In this document: piece by piece, positions 1 through 8,528 of the stretch | How the letters are laid out: each line of letters opens with the position of its first letter | How positions within the stretch are numbered: position 1 is the stretch's first letter | Origin: Azospirillum endophyticum | GTDB taxonomy: Bacteria > Pseudomonadota > Alphaproteobacteria > Azospirillales > Azospirillaceae | NCBI RefSeq assembly: GCF_016595245.1 | Contig: NZ_JAENHM010000052.1 | Location: 1 to 38,173 of the forward strand | Direction of reading: 5' to 3' | DNA length: 38,173 bases | The notes under the pieces: generated by a model | What the model saw: the letters and a program-made list of their open reading frames with translations, nothing else | What the model was told of the DNA's origin: nothing | Database searches by the model: none | Translations under genes and position numbers: made by a program

Positions 1-147
1 GGATATTCGCTAGAGAAAGTTGCATCTCGTTCGCAGAAGCGAGATCTGTGCATGCCGTAGCTCCCCAGGGGGGGAGGGCTTATAAGCGCCCTTCTTAACC
101 CGGCTTCGGAGCCCTGAGCCCCGGCTCCCGATCGGGAGCGGCGGGCG
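1..147. other. Intergenic left edge with a perfect palindrome
   Basis: No gene is visible here. The 16-base palindrome gctcccgatcgggagc at 124-139 lies just beyond the stop codon of the leftward sensor kinase, so it could fold as a transcript-end hairpin. It has no clear T run in the direction of that gene. A gene may lie beyond the window edge. Confidence 0.4.
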
Positions 148-1227
148 TCAGGCGAGTGGAAAATCCACCGACACGCGGGTGCCGCCGGGACTGCTGTCCG
201 CCGTCATCTTTCCGCGCAGCTGGCCGACGAAGGCACGCACCACCTTCAACCCCAGCGTCGTCGCGCGGACGACGTCCAGGCCGGCCGGCAAGCCGACGCC
301 GCGATCGACGACCTCCAGATGGACGCCGCCGGCTTGGCCTCGGTCGAGCCGCACGTCGATCGTGCCGGGGCCTCCGGCGGGATAGGCATGGCGCGCCGCA
401 TTGCCGACCAGTTCGCTGACGATCAGGCTGAAGGGAATGACCGCCTCCACCGGCATCTCGGTCGCGTCCGCCGCAACCTGGATGCGGTGCGCGCCGGGCA
501 GGGTCGCCTCGAGTTCCTGGCAAAGCTCGCGCAGATGGACCGCCATGTCGACGGCGCCGGCGCGCAGGGCGCCATGGGTGCGCTGGTGGGCCTGGGTGAC
601 GATGCCGATCCGGCCCCCGGCGCTCTGCAGGGCGCGCCGAATCTCCGGATCCTTGCTCGACAGGGTCTGCAGGGTCAGCAGGCTGGAAACCAGTTGCAGC
701 GTGTTCTTCAGCCGGTGGCTGACGTCGCGCAGCCTCCGGTCATGCTCGGCCGCCGACTCCGGGATTTCCTCCGCCGTGACGATCAGGGCGCGGACGGCAC
801 CGTTGACGCCCAGCATCGGCGTGACGCGCAAATCCCAGAACCGTTCGCCATCGGCGGCATGGTCGCCGGCCGCCCGGTTGCGCTGGGGCTGACCGGTCCG
901 CCGCGCCTCGGCCAGCAGGGACGACGACAGGGCCGGAAACTGCTCGCTCACATCGCCTCCGGCGACGACGCCGAGGGCGCGGAAGGCGGCGTTGGCAAAG
1001 GCGCAGCGATCGCCCTCCCCCTCCACCAGCGCGGTGGGCGTCGGCGTCTGCTCGATCAGGCAGCGCATCATTCCCGGATCGTCGATGCCGACGCCGCCGG
1101 CCGCATCATCGGCGCCGGCCAGCCGATCCGCCCCCGAATCCGCACCGAACTCCGCATTCCGGAATGCCGTGACCGCCATCATATGCGCCATCGCCCCTGA
1201 CCCCGTCTTCTTCCGCCGTCGGCTCAT
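148..1227 (-). CDS. Sensor histidine kinase, PAS + HisKA_2/HATPase type
   Basis: A soluble 359-residue sensor kinase that should autophosphorylate on histidine and pass the phosphate to an unknown response regulator. Residues about 50-155 look like a PAS sensor domain. The dimerisation and phosphoacceptor helix contains DVSHRLKNTLQ with His171, the form typical of HisKA_2/HWE-like kinases. The ATPase domain has an N box (SELVGNAARHAY, 271-282), a G1 box (VDRGVGLP, from 307) and a G2-like LGL at 325. No membrane segment is visible, so the signal is probably cytoplasmic. It stands alone, with no response regulator beside it. The start is uncertain. The first ATG abuts a GGAGGG, which is too close for normal spacing, and an internal ATG at 1191 has AGGGG just upstream. 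Confidence 0.85.
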   Translation of the reverse strand: MSRRRKKTGSGAMAHMMAVTAFRNAEFGADSGADRLAGADDAAGGVGIDDPGMMRCLIEQTPTPTALVEGEGDRCAFANAAFRALGVVAGGDVSEQFPALSSSLLAEARRTGQPQRNRAAGDHAADGERFWDLRVTPMLGVNGAVRALIVTAEEIPESAAEHDRRLRDVSHRLKNTLQLVSSLLTLQTLSSKDPEIRRALQSAGGRIGIVTQAHQRTHGALRAGAVDMAVHLRELCQELEATLPGAHRIQVAADATEMPVEAVIPFSLIVSELVGNAARHAYPAGGPGTIDVRLDRGQAGGVHLEVVDRGVGLPAGLDVVRATTLGLKVVRAFVGQLRGKMTADSSPGGTRVSVDFPLA

Positions 1228-1378
1228 CCCTCCGTCAGCGGCGGGTTACCATTTCAGCCTGGGCAGTTTAAGGCGCCGCTCGCGCTCCGCACCAGTCCAA
1301 CAACCCGAAACCTCGATAGACAAATGGAATTACGCCGTTCGGAAGGATTCGACGAAAGGATGGATAGGAAACGAACGC

Positions 1379-3292
1379 TCAGGCCCGCGCCGCGGCGCTC
1401 TCGATCCCCAATGCCTGGAGCGCGGTGCGGACGATGTGCTGCGCGGTCAGGCCGGCGGTCTCGTATTGCTTGGCCGGCGAGTCATGGTCGAGATAGAGGT
1501 CCGGCAGAACCATCGGCCGGATCTTCAGTCCACCGTCCAGCAGGCCGGAAGTCGCCAGGAACTGCAGCACGAAGCTGCCGAACCCACCGACCGAGCCTTC
1601 CTCGATGGTGATCAGCATCTCATGTTCCAGGGCGAGGCGGCGGACCAGATCCTCGTCCAGCGGCTTGGCGAAGCGGGCATCGGCCAGCGTGGTCGACAGG
1701 CCGCGCGCCGCCAGCTCCGCCGCCGCGCGCCGGGCCTCGCCCAGGCGGGTCCCATAGCTGAGGATGGCGATCTTGGTGCCTTCCTGCAGGATGCGCCCCT
1801 TGCCGAGCGGCAGGACACTGCCGCGGTCGGGCAGTTCCAGCCCCACCCCCTCGCCGCGCGGATAGCGCAGGGCGGACGCGCGGTCGTCGATCGCGGCCTG
1901 GGTCGCCACCATGTGCATCAGCTCCAGCTCGTCCGCCGCCGCCATCAGCACGATGTCGGGCAGGCAGCCGAGATAGGCGGTGTCGAAGGATCCGGCGTGG
2001 GTCGCCCCGTCCGCCCCGACCAGACCGGCACGGTCCAGCGCGAAGCGCACCGGCAGATGCTGCAGCACCACGTCATGGATGACTTGGTCGTAGGCGCGCT
2101 GCAGGAAGGTCGAATAGATGGCGCAGAAGGGCTTGAACCCCTCCGTCGCCATGCCGGCGGCGAAGGTCACCGCATGCTGTTCGGCGATGCCGACGTCGAA
2201 GCAGCGGTCGGGGAAGCGCTCCCCGAACAGGTCCAGCCCGGTGCCCGACGGCATGGCGGCGGTGATGCCGACGATGCTCGGATCGGCCGCCGCCTCGGCG
2301 ATCAGGCTCTGGGCGAAGATGCGGGTGTAGGTCGGCGCGTTGGATTTCGGCTTGGACTGGGCGCCGGTCACCACGTCGAACTTGGCGACGGCGTGCAGCT
2401 TGTCCGCTGACTCCTCCGCCGGGCCATAGCCCTTGCCCTTCTTGGTGACGACATGGATCAGCACCGGCTTGTCGTCGTCGGCATCGCGGACATTCTGCAG
2501 GACCGGCAGCAGATGGTCCAGGTTGTGGCCGTCGATCGGGCCGATGTAGTAGAAGCCCAGCTCCTCGAACAGGGTGCCGCCGGTGACCATGCCGCGGGCA
2601 TATTCCTCCGCCCGCCGGGCGGCGTTGCGCAGCGGACGCGGCAGCTGGTCGGCGATCTCCTTCGCCAGATGACGCAGCGACAGGTAGGGCTTGGACGAGA
2701 TCAGCCGCGACAGGTAGGCGCTCATCGCCCCCACCGGCGGGGCGATCGACATGTCGTTGTCGTTGAGGATGACGATCAGCCGCGACTTGGTGGACGCGGC
2801 GTTGTTCATCGCCTCGTACGCCATGCCGGCGCTCATCGACCCGTCGCCGATCACGGCGATGACGTTGCGCCGCTCGCCCTTGATCTTGCTGGCGACCGCC
2901 ATGCCGAGACCGGCGGAGATGGAGGTGGAGCTGTGCCCGGCTCCGAAAGGATCGTATTCGCTCTCCGACCGTTTGGTGAAGCCGCTCAAGCCCCCGCCCA
3001 TGCGCAGCGTGCGGATGCGGTCGCGCCGCCCGGTCAGGATCTTGTGCGGGTAGCACTGGTGCCCGACGTCCCAGATCAGCCGGTCGAAGGGCGTGTCGAA
3101 CACGTAATGGAGCGCAACCGTCAGCTCCACCACCCCCAACCCGGCGCCGAGATGGCCGCCGGTCACCGACACGGCGTCCACGGTCTCGGTGCGCAGCTCG
3201 TCTGCGAACTGGCGGAGCTGCTCGGGCTTGAGGGCCCGCAGCTTGGCTGGCGTCGGACAAAGGTCGAGCAGCGGGGTCTTGGTGGCGGTCAC
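1379..3292 (-). CDS. dxs: 1-deoxy-D-xylulose-5-phosphate synthase
   Basis: TPP-dependent first enzyme of the MEP isoprenoid pathway. It condenses pyruvate and glyceraldehyde 3-phosphate to DXP and releases CO2. At 637 residues it is full length. Visible landmarks are His48 in SVTGGHLGA, the TPP/Mg motif starting [17 protein letters not shown] (149 onward), catalytic Glu371 in VGIAEQHAV, the transketolase motif [15 protein letters not shown] (from 420) and RYPRG (from 477). The start is GTG (3290-3292), the only one that gives the usual N-terminus. It follows ispA by 25 bp, so xseB, ispA and dxs form one leftward operon for isoprenoid precursors. In the same family DXP also feeds thiamine and pyridoxal synthesis. 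Confidence 0.97.
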   Translation of the reverse strand: MTATKTPLLDLCPTPAKLRALKPEQLRQFADELRTETVDAVSVTGGHLGAGLGVVELTVALHYVFDTPFDRLIWDVGHQCYPHKILTGRRDRIRTLRMGGGLSGFTKRSESEYDPFGAGHSSTSISAGLGMAVASKIKGERRNVIAVIGDGSMSAGMAYEAMNNAASTKSRLIVILNDNDMSIAPPVGAMSAYLSRLISSKPYLSLRHLAKEIADQLPRPLRNAARRAEEYARGMVTGGTLFEELGFYYIGPIDGHNLDHLLPVLQNVRDADDDKPVLIHVVTKKGKGYGPAEESADKLHAVAKFDVVTGAQSKPKSNAPTYTRIFAQSLIAEAAADPSIVGITAAMPSGTGLDLFGERFPDRCFDVGIAEQHAVTFAAGMATEGFKPFCAIYSTFLQRAYDQVIHDVVLQHLPVRFALDRAGLVGADGATHAGSFDTAYLGCLPDIVLMAAADELELMHMVATQAAIDDRASALRYPRGEGVGLELPDRGSVLPLGKGRILQEGTKIAILSYGTRLGEARRAAAELAARGLSTTLADARFAKPLDEDLVRRLALEHEMLITIEEGSVGGFGSFVLQFLATSGLLDGGLKIRPMVLPDLYLDHDSPAKQYETAGLTAQHIVRTALQALGIESAAARA

Positions 3293-3317
3293 GTCGTGAT
3301 GGTCCTCAAAGCTCTGG

Positions 3318-4220
3318 TCAGGCGCGGCGCGCGACGACGAAGTCGGCGACGGCCTTCAACATATCGGCACGCCCATCGAAAATGTCCAAGTGCTGCGATG
3401 CCTGATCGGCGAGCATCTCCGCCTGGGCGCGGGCACGGTCGCGGCCCAGGATCGACACGAAGGTCGCCTTGCCGGCCTGGGCGTCGCGGCCGACCGTCTT
3501 GCCGGTCTCCTCCGCCGTGCCTTCCACGTCCAGCAAATCGTCGACGATCTGGAAGGCCAGCCCCAGATCATGGGCGTAGGCGCGCAGCGCCGTGCGCTGC
3601 GGCGGGTTGGCCTTGCCCAGGACGCCGCCGGCCTCGCAGGAAAAGGCGATCATCTCGCCGGTCTTCATCCGCTGCAGCCGGGTGGTGGTGCCGAGGTCGA
3701 AGGTCTCGTGCTCCGCGATCAGATCCAGCATCTGGCCGCCGACCATGCCGTGGCCGCCGGCCGCCTTGCCCAGCGCCGCCACCAGCTGGCAGCGGATGTT
3801 GGGATCCTCGTGCGTCGCCGGGTCGGCCAGCACCTCGAAGGCGAAGGTCAGCAGCCCGTCGCCGGCCAAGATGGCGGTCGCCTCGTCGAACTGGCGGTGG
3901 CAGGTCGGGCGCCCGCGCCGCAGTTCGCCGTCGTCCATCGCCGGCAAATCGTCATGGATCAGGGAATAGCTGTGGACCATCTCCACCGCGGCGGCGACGC
4001 GGATGGCGCAGTCGGGATTGACGCCGAACAGGGCCGCCGACTGCATCACCAGGAAGGGACGCAGCCGTTTGCCGCCGTTCAGGCAGCCATAGCGCATGGC
4101 GTCGAACACCCGCGCTTCCGGCAGGTCGGTGGTCGGCAGCAGGGCGTTGATCTTGACCTCGACCGCCTGGGCGATATCGGCCAGCGCGGCTTTGAACTCG
4201 GTCTGGGAAATGGTCTGCAC
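3318..4220 (-). CDS. ispA: Farnesyl/geranyl diphosphate synthase
   Basis: A short-chain trans-prenyltransferase that condenses IPP with DMAPP and GPP to make farnesyl diphosphate for quinone, hopanoid and undecaprenyl synthesis. The 300-residue protein shows both Asp-rich metal-binding motifs: DDLPAMDD around residues 90-97 and DDLLD at 227-231. It also has the N-terminal GGKRLRP signature (49-55) and a KTGEM segment (186-190). Product chain length is inferred from the family. The start is GTG at 4218-4220, one base after the xseB stop codon, which implies translational coupling. It lies directly upstream of dxs, the usual alphaproteobacterial arrangement. Confidence 0.95.
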   Translation of the reverse strand: MQTISQTEFKAALADIAQAVEVKINALLPTTDLPEARVFDAMRYGCLNGGKRLRPFLVMQSAALFGVNPDCAIRVAAAVEMVHSYSLIHDDLPAMDDGELRRGRPTCHRQFDEATAILAGDGLLTFAFEVLADPATHEDPNIRCQLVAALGKAAGGHGMVGGQMLDLIAEHETFDLGTTTRLQRMKTGEMIAFSCEAGGVLGKANPPQRTALRAYAHDLGLAFQIVDDLLDVEGTAEETGKTVGRDAQAGKATFVSILGRDRARAQAEMLADQASQHLDIFDGRADMLKAVADFVVARRA

Positions 4221-4221
4221 G

Positions 4222-4530
4222 TCAGTCGATCCGGGCGGGTTCGGTGCCGAGGGAACCGTCGGCGGTCACGGTGATGCGGTCGATCTTCGCCTGCGCCTCG
4301 CGCAGCTTCATCTCGCAATGGCGCTTCAGCGCCGTGCCCCGCTCGTAGGAGGAGATGGCGTCGTCGAGCTTGCCGCGCCCTTCCTCGAGCTGGCGGACGA
4401 TCCGCTCCAGCTCGGCGAGCGCATCCTCGAAGCTGAGGGCGGCGATGTCGGGCGGAATGGCGGTGCCTGGATTCGGAACGCCTGGAATCGAAACGGCGGA
4501 GGCGGAAGGGGGCATGTCGGACAGAACCAT
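4222..4530 (-). CDS. xseB: Exodeoxyribonuclease VII small subunit
   Basis: Small subunit of exonuclease VII, which with XseA degrades single-stranded DNA to oligonucleotides. The core LSFEDALAELERIVRQLEEG (residues 33-52) and the second helix (GTALKRHCEMKLREAQAKI) form the family's helical hairpin. At 102 residues it is longer than most XseB because of about 30 Pro/Ala-rich residues at the N-terminus. A later start is possible, but the GAGG upstream of the chosen ATG is well placed. XseB is commonly found beside ispA and dxs in proteobacteria. The large subunit xseA is not in this window. Confidence 0.9.
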   Translation of the reverse strand: MVLSDMPPSASAVSIPGVPNPGTAIPPDIAALSFEDALAELERIVRQLEEGRGKLDDAISSYERGTALKRHCEMKLREAQAKIDRITVTADGSLGTEPARID

Positions 4531-4721
4531 CGATGGAACCTCAAGCCCGCGAAGGTATGCCCCGCCCTCGTCCGGCGCAAGGGCCGAGGCAACCCCGTGC
4601 CCCGGCCCTTGCGGCCTAGGTGCGGCCTATGCGTTCGGTCGATTCCCCCCACTTTCGGAAGAGGCAACCCTTCGCGATCGGAAAGCCGCGGAGCCGGGAG
4701 CGCACCGTCGGCGAGTCATGG

Positions 4722-5651
4722 TCAGCAGTACATCAGCTCGCGGACATGGGCGGCGCTCGCCGACGCCAGGGCGCGAAGATTGTAGCCGCCCTCCAGGACC
4801 GAGACGATCCGCGCCCCGCAATGGGTACGGGCCAGTTCGCCCAGCTTGCGCGTGGCCCAGACGAAATCATCGTCGATCAGATGCAGTCCGGCCAGCGGAT
4901 CGCGCGAATGGGCATCGAACCCGGCGGAGATGATCAGCAGGTCGGGTTTGAAATGGTCGATCGCCGGCAGGATGACGTGCGTCATCGCATGGCGGAATTC
5001 CGGCGACCCGGCCATGGCCGGCAGCGGCGCATTGACGCAGTTGCCGTACTCCCCCTTCTCGCCCGCGTCGCCGGTGCCGGGATAGAGCGGCGACTGATGG
5101 GTGGAGCAATAGAGCATGTCCGGGTCGAACTGCAGGATGTCCTGGGTGCCGTTCCCGTGATGGACGTCGAAATCCATCACCGCAACCCGCTGCAGGCCAT
5201 GGGCCGCACGGGCGTGGAAGGCACCGACGGCGGCATTGTTGAACAGGCAGAAGCCCATGGCCTTCTCCCGCTCCGCATGGTGCCCGGGCGGCCGGACGGC
5301 GCAGAAGGCATTGCGCGACTGGCCGGTCGCCACGGCATCGACCGCGGCGCAGACCGCCCCGGCCGCGCGCAGCGCCGCTTCCCCGGACCCGGGCGAGACG
5401 ACCGTGTCGGCGTCGACGCCCGCATGCTCGACTTCGGGGATCAGGGACAGCACCCGGTCGATGTGCGATTGCGGGTGCGCCCGCAGCAGTTGCTCAACCG
5501 TGGCGCGCGGCGCCTCCTGCCGTTCCAGCATGTGGAACTCCTCCGTCTCCAGCGCGGCGAGCACGGCACGCAGACGGTCGGAGCATTCGGGATGACCGAG
5601 GCCCGTGTCGTGCTCCAGGCACGCCGGGTGGGTGAACAGGGTGGTGAACAT
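4722..5651 (-). CDS. Class II histone deacetylase-fold amidohydrolase
   Basis: A zinc-dependent deacetylase of the AcuC/acetylpolyamine amidohydrolase/HDAC superfamily. In bacteria these remove acetyl or acyl groups from lysines or polyamines; the substrate here is unknown. The 309-residue form starts MFTTLFTHPACLEHDTG, the normal beginning of the family. Catalytic landmarks are RPPGHHAE (His124, His125), DFDVHHGNGTQ (Asp162 and His164 as zinc ligands), GFDAH (Asp246, third ligand) and EGGY (Tyr290). An in-frame ATG at 5711 with a GGGAAGA upstream would add 20 residues and cannot be excluded. It lies 191 bp upstream of xseB on the same strand and may be transcribed separately. Confidence 0.92.
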   Translation of the reverse strand: MFTTLFTHPACLEHDTGLGHPECSDRLRAVLAALETEEFHMLERQEAPRATVEQLLRAHPQSHIDRVLSLIPEVEHAGVDADTVVSPGSGEAALRAAGAVCAAVDAVATGQSRNAFCAVRPPGHHAEREKAMGFCLFNNAAVGAFHARAAHGLQRVAVMDFDVHHGNGTQDILQFDPDMLYCSTHQSPLYPGTGDAGEKGEYGNCVNAPLPAMAGSPEFRHAMTHVILPAIDHFKPDLLIISAGFDAHSRDPLAGLHLIDDDFVWATRKLGELARTHCGARIVSVLEGGYNLRALASASAAHVRELMYC

Positions 5652-5859
5652 CGATTTTTCGGTCGTTATCGTTGGTTTTCGGGCGGTATTCGCGGCGTTT
5701 CCGAAAACCATTCTTCCCGCATCGCCAATGAAAGTACAGGCGGAATACAGGACGATTCGTCACAGTCCACTTTCGAGAACCGCGGCAATCCGTGACACGA
5801 CCGGATTGGAGTACGGACGGATGCGGCGGGGCCATGTGCCGGATCGTCCGCGGGACCGG

Positions 5860-6114
5860 TCAGGCCACCCGTTCGATGACGAAGCGCAGGATGCCGTCCT
5901 CCTCCGCGACGGACAGCAGGCGGTTGCCCGTCGCCTCGCAGAAGGCCGGGAAATCCTTGCGGGCGCCGGGGTCGGTGGCCTCCACCGTCAAGGTGTCGCC
6001 GATGGCGATGGCCTTGATCGCCTTGCGTGCACGCAGGACGGGAAGCGGGCATTGCAGGCCCCTGGCGTTCAGGGGATGGTCGATTGGACGGTCGGTCGCT
6101 GAACGGTCGGTCAT
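5860..6114 (-). CDS. TusA/SirA-like sulfur carrier protein
   Basis: An 84-residue member of the TusA family, small proteins that carry sulfur as a persulfide on a conserved cysteine. The signature CPLPVLRARKAI is present, with Cys22 in the CPxP motif, followed by GDTLTVEATDPGARKDFPAFC, the usual end of the TusA fold. It could serve tRNA thiolation, molybdenum cofactor sulfuration or sulfur oxidation; the sequence alone does not decide. It is divergent, across 346 bp, from a SqrR/BigR-like repressor whose sensing cysteines are conserved, which suggests a role in reactive sulfur handling. No good ribosome-binding site precedes the ATG. Confidence 0.88.
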   Translation of the reverse strand: MTDRSATDRPIDHPLNARGLQCPLPVLRARKAIKAIAIGDTLTVEATDPGARKDFPAFCEATGNRLLSVAEEDGILRFVIERVA

Positions 6115-6460
6115 GGCAAAATGCTATCCGACGCGCGATGCCGTGTCACGACGGATGGTGGGGCCATCCATTGGATGAATGCCGCCGGCGTTGCGGATGA
6201 TTATCGCTCACAACCGCAAGCGGATATATCTCCGGAACCATTGTTCAGCAGAACGAGAAAAAGCCGCGGCTGACGATGACGGCGACGCTCAAGGCTTCAT
6301 CGGCTCCAAGCAGCGGCGAGGTCCCGCTGCCGGATTCCCACAGGTGGACAATCCCCATGATGTACGAATATACTAGGATACGAGCATTTTTCTTTGCCAG
6401 GCCGCGCAACGACGGCTCACTAGCAAAACGAATCGGAACGGACAGGGCGGCGATAAAGCG
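6115..6460. promoter_or_regulatory. Divergent control region between tusA-like gene and arsR-type repressor
   Basis: A 346-bp spacer without genes, noticeably more AT-rich than its surroundings. It holds a small hairpin (ggatgg at 6153-6158, ccatcc at 6164-6169) and, 80-90 bases before the repressor gene, the imperfect palindrome tatactaggata (6369-6380, five of six pairs). The palindrome lies in the most AT-rich stretch and is the best candidate operator for the adjacent repressor. ArsR-family repressors usually bind such elements over their own promoter. No experimental consensus is matched here, so this is a guess from position and symmetry. Confidence 0.4.
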
Positions 6461-6850
6461 ATGAAGATCGAGGATTTGCAAGCCAACGCCCGCCGGGCGA
6501 GTGCACTGTTGAAGGCGATGTGCAATGAGCGGCGCCTGCTCATCCTATGCCACCTGAGCCAGGGCGAGCGATCGGTCGGCGAATTGGAGGATCTGGTCGG
6601 CCTCAGCCAGTCGGCGCTGTCCCAGCATTTGGCCCGGCTGCGCAATGACAATCTGGTCCGCACCCGGCGCAGTGCCCAGAACATCTATTACTCGCTGAAC
6701 GGGCACGAGGCCCAGACCATCATGACCACGCTTCACGGGCTCTACTGCACCCCGGCCGTGACGGACTCCGACGCCGATACCGATACCGACGGGCGCACCG
6801 GCGATCCAAGCGCCGAGCGGTCCGACCTGCGGACCGCCGCGGCAGGCTGA
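6461..6850 (+). CDS. ArsR-family repressor, SqrR/BigR-type persulfide sensor
   Basis: A winged-helix repressor of 129 residues. The recognition region is LVGLSQSALSQHLARLRNDNLVRTRRSAQNIYYSL (45-79). Cys30 (LILCHL) and Cys96 (HGLYC) are 66 residues apart, the same separation as the two dithiol-sensing cysteines of SqrR. In that family persulfides or polysulfides cross-link them and release DNA. An extra Cys21 is present. A hydrophilic Asp-rich tail (from about 100, DSDADTDTD) follows. Targets probably include the divergent tusA-like gene and its own promoter. No sulfide:quinone reductase or persulfide dioxygenase gene lies in the window, so the wider regulon must be elsewhere. Confidence 0.85.
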   Translation: MKIEDLQANARRASALLKAMCNERRLLILCHLSQGERSVGELEDLVGLSQSALSQHLARLRNDNLVRTRRSAQNIYYSLNGHEAQTIMTTLHGLYCTPAVTDSDADTDTDGRTGDPSAERSDLRTAAAG

Positions 6851-6862
6851 GTCCCCCGGATT

Positions 6863-6888
6863 TGCGCCGCCGAAAACGGAGCGGCGCA
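6863..6888. terminator. Hairpin between convergent genes
   Basis: The inverted repeat tgcgccgc / gcggcgca has an 8-bp perfect stem and a 10-base loop. It sits between the convergent stops of the ArsR-type repressor and the DUF423 gene. There is no T tract, so it may act as a bidirectional but inefficient or Rho-assisted terminator. Confidence 0.55.
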
Positions 6889-6892
6889 GGGC

Positions 6893-7279
6893 TCAGCCAC
6901 GCGCCGTCAGCGCCGCGACCGCCAGGGCAACCCAACCCAGCATGAAACTCCACCCGCCGGCCGGCGCCGTCATCGGCACCGGCAACGGTCCGACCGTGGC
7001 CAGCGCGTAAAGCGTGCCGCAGAACAGCAGGATCCCGGCGGCGAACAGCCAGCCGGCAATCCGCAGGGCCAGCAGCCCGGCCGCCCGGCCGGCCAGCCGG
7101 CCGTTCAGCGCCACCAGCAGCAGCAGGGCCAGCGCATGCGCCATCTGAAACTGGCCGGCGGTGCGGAACCACTCCTGCGGCTGGCCGGCCAGCGCATGGC
7201 TGGCATAGGCGCCGCTGCCGACCGCCATGGCGCCGTTCAACGCGGCGAAGACGATCCAGATCCGGTCTGTCATTCCCAC
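6893..7279 (-). CDS. DUF423 family inner-membrane protein
   Basis: A 128-residue integral membrane protein of the YgdD/DUF423 family; its function is unknown. The sequence gives about four hydrophobic segments: WIVFAALNGAMAVGSGAYASHAL near the N-terminus, MAHALALLLLVAL, LLALRIAGWLFAAGILLFCGTLYAL and the C-terminal FMLGWVALAVAAL. The glycine-rich first helix and the GxxLFxGxLY-like segment are the family hallmarks. It lies between two rightward genes on the opposite strand and appears monocistronic. Confidence 0.88.
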   Translation of the reverse strand: MGMTDRIWIVFAALNGAMAVGSGAYASHALAGQPQEWFRTAGQFQMAHALALLLLVALNGRLAGRAAGLLALRIAGWLFAAGILLFCGTLYALATVGPLPVPMTAPAGGWSFMLGWVALAVAALTARG

Positions 7280-7377
7280 AAGCGCCCTTCCCTTCCTTCG
7301 CGCCAGCGCCGGCCCACGGACGGTGCTATCCTGCCGCCTGTCTACAGGCAGGCCGCCGGTGCAGGCAAGAAACGACC

Positions 7378-8154
7378 ATGACGCCCACTCCCTTCATTCC
7401 GCCGGTCATCCCCCCGGTTGCGCCCCTCGTCAGCATCATCACGCCCACTTGGCAGCGCGAGGATTTCCTGCCCCGCCTGCACGCCTGCATCCGGGCGCAG
7501 ACCCATGGCGAGATCGAGTGGCTGGTGTTCGACGACAGCCCGCGCCCGTCGGCCTACCTGAAGCCGCTGGCAAGTCAGCGGCTGAAATACTTCTATTCGG
7601 CCGGCCGCTATGCGATCGGCGAAAAGCGCAACATCCTGGCCGAGCATGCCAAGGGCTCGGTGATCGTCCACATGGACGACGATGATTTCTATGCGCCGGC
7701 CTATGTGGAGCGGATGCTGGAATGGCTGGACCGGGGGCATGACCTGGTGAAGCTGTCGGGCTGGTTCCTCTACAGCGTGCCGCATCGCCGCTTCGGCTAT
7801 TGGGACACCGCCGGCGGCGGTTCGCACCACCGCTGGGGACGGCAGGGCTGCAGCTATGTCGAGGCGCCGGACACCCCGATGTCCCCCGACAATCTCGACG
7901 GCTACGGCTTTTCCTACGCCTACCGCCGCGCCGTTTGGGAGGCGGTGCGCTTTCCCCCGGTGAACGCCTGCGAGGATGCGCCCTTCGTCAAGGCCGCCCG
8001 GGATGGCTTCCGCGTCGCCGCCTTTCCGGACGTGGAGGGGCTGTGCCTGCACACGCTGCACGCCCGCAGCACCAGCCTGTGCCTGCCGCAATACGAACTG
8101 CCGCCGCTGTTGCTGCAGCGGCTGTTCGGCCGCGAGGCGGCGGCCTACACCTGA
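7378..8154 (+). CDS. Family 2 glycosyltransferase
   Basis: A cytoplasmic GT-A fold transferase of 258 residues. The nucleotide-sugar binding start is PLVSIITPTWQREDFL (16-31), and the metal-binding DxD region is HMDDDDFY (98-105), followed by GYGFSYAYRRAVWEAVRF and a CEDAPF motif where the general base is expected. The sugar and acceptor cannot be told. No other polysaccharide genes adjoin it, so it may modify a protein, a lipid or a short glycan. It overlaps by 10 bp, tail to tail, with a small leftward gene. Confidence 0.87.
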   Translation: MTPTPFIPPVIPPVAPLVSIITPTWQREDFLPRLHACIRAQTHGEIEWLVFDDSPRPSAYLKPLASQRLKYFYSAGRYAIGEKRNILAEHAKGSVIVHMDDDDFYAPAYVERMLEWLDRGHDLVKLSGWFLYSVPHRRFGYWDTAGGGSHHRWGRQGCSYVEAPDTPMSPDNLDGYGFSYAYRRAVWEAVRFPPVNACEDAPFVKAARDGFRVAAFPDVEGLCLHTLHARSTSLCLPQYELPPLLLQRLFGREAAAYT

Positions 8155-8372
8155 ACGTCGAGGAACATGCCGCGGCGGTAGTTGCGGGGCAGGGTCAGCA
8201 CCCCGTTGACCACAAGGGCAGCCAGTTCGCGCAAGGTCGGAACCCGCTGCCGCCCCTGCTGGGCGACGCCCTCCGCCCGGCCGCGCGCTCCGGCCGCGGG
8301 AACCCGTCCGCCGCCGGCATCGGGGCGGATCGGCTCGTTGGAACGGTCTCCGGTACGTCGCGTCTCTACCAT
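8145..8372 (-). CDS. Small hypothetical protein, 75 residues
   Basis: Not recognised. The frame uses G or C at most third codon positions, like real genes here, and ends with a well-formed amphipathic stretch (LRELAALVVNGVLTLPRNYR, then RGMFLDVQV). The N-terminal half is Arg/Gly-rich and probably disordered. The gene ends 10 bp inside the convergent glycosyltransferase gene. There is no strong ribosome-binding site before the ATG. It could be a real short gene or an accidental frame in GC-rich DNA. Confidence 0.45.
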   Translation of the reverse strand: MVETRRTGDRSNEPIRPDAGGGRVPAAGARGRAEGVAQQGRQRVPTLRELAALVVNGVLTLPRNYRRGMFLDVQV

Positions 8373-8528
8373 GGCAGGTCATTTACCATAAAAGCCCTGC
8401 ATGGGGAAGCGGCGGCATCAGGCCAGTCAGGAAGACGGTCGCTTCCGGTTTTGCACAAAGCCCGACCATGAAGGATAAAAATCCTATATCTTCTCCGCGA
8501 TGGTCCCATCATCCTGCGGAGTGAAGCC
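8155..8528. other. Spacer between glycosyltransferase and HTH gene
   Basis: This 374-bp gap holds most of the small leftward frame at 8145-8372. The remaining 156 bp should contain the promoter of the rightward HTH gene, which has GGAGTGAAG upstream of its ATG. A short AT-richer block (about 8470-8490) could be a -10 region. Nothing else is visible. Confidence 0.4.

Noticed and set aside
2453..4021. Plus-strand frame of 522 residues opposite dxs and ispA
   Set aside because: Antisense to two certain genes, rich in Arg and Pro as expected from shadow translation, no domain.
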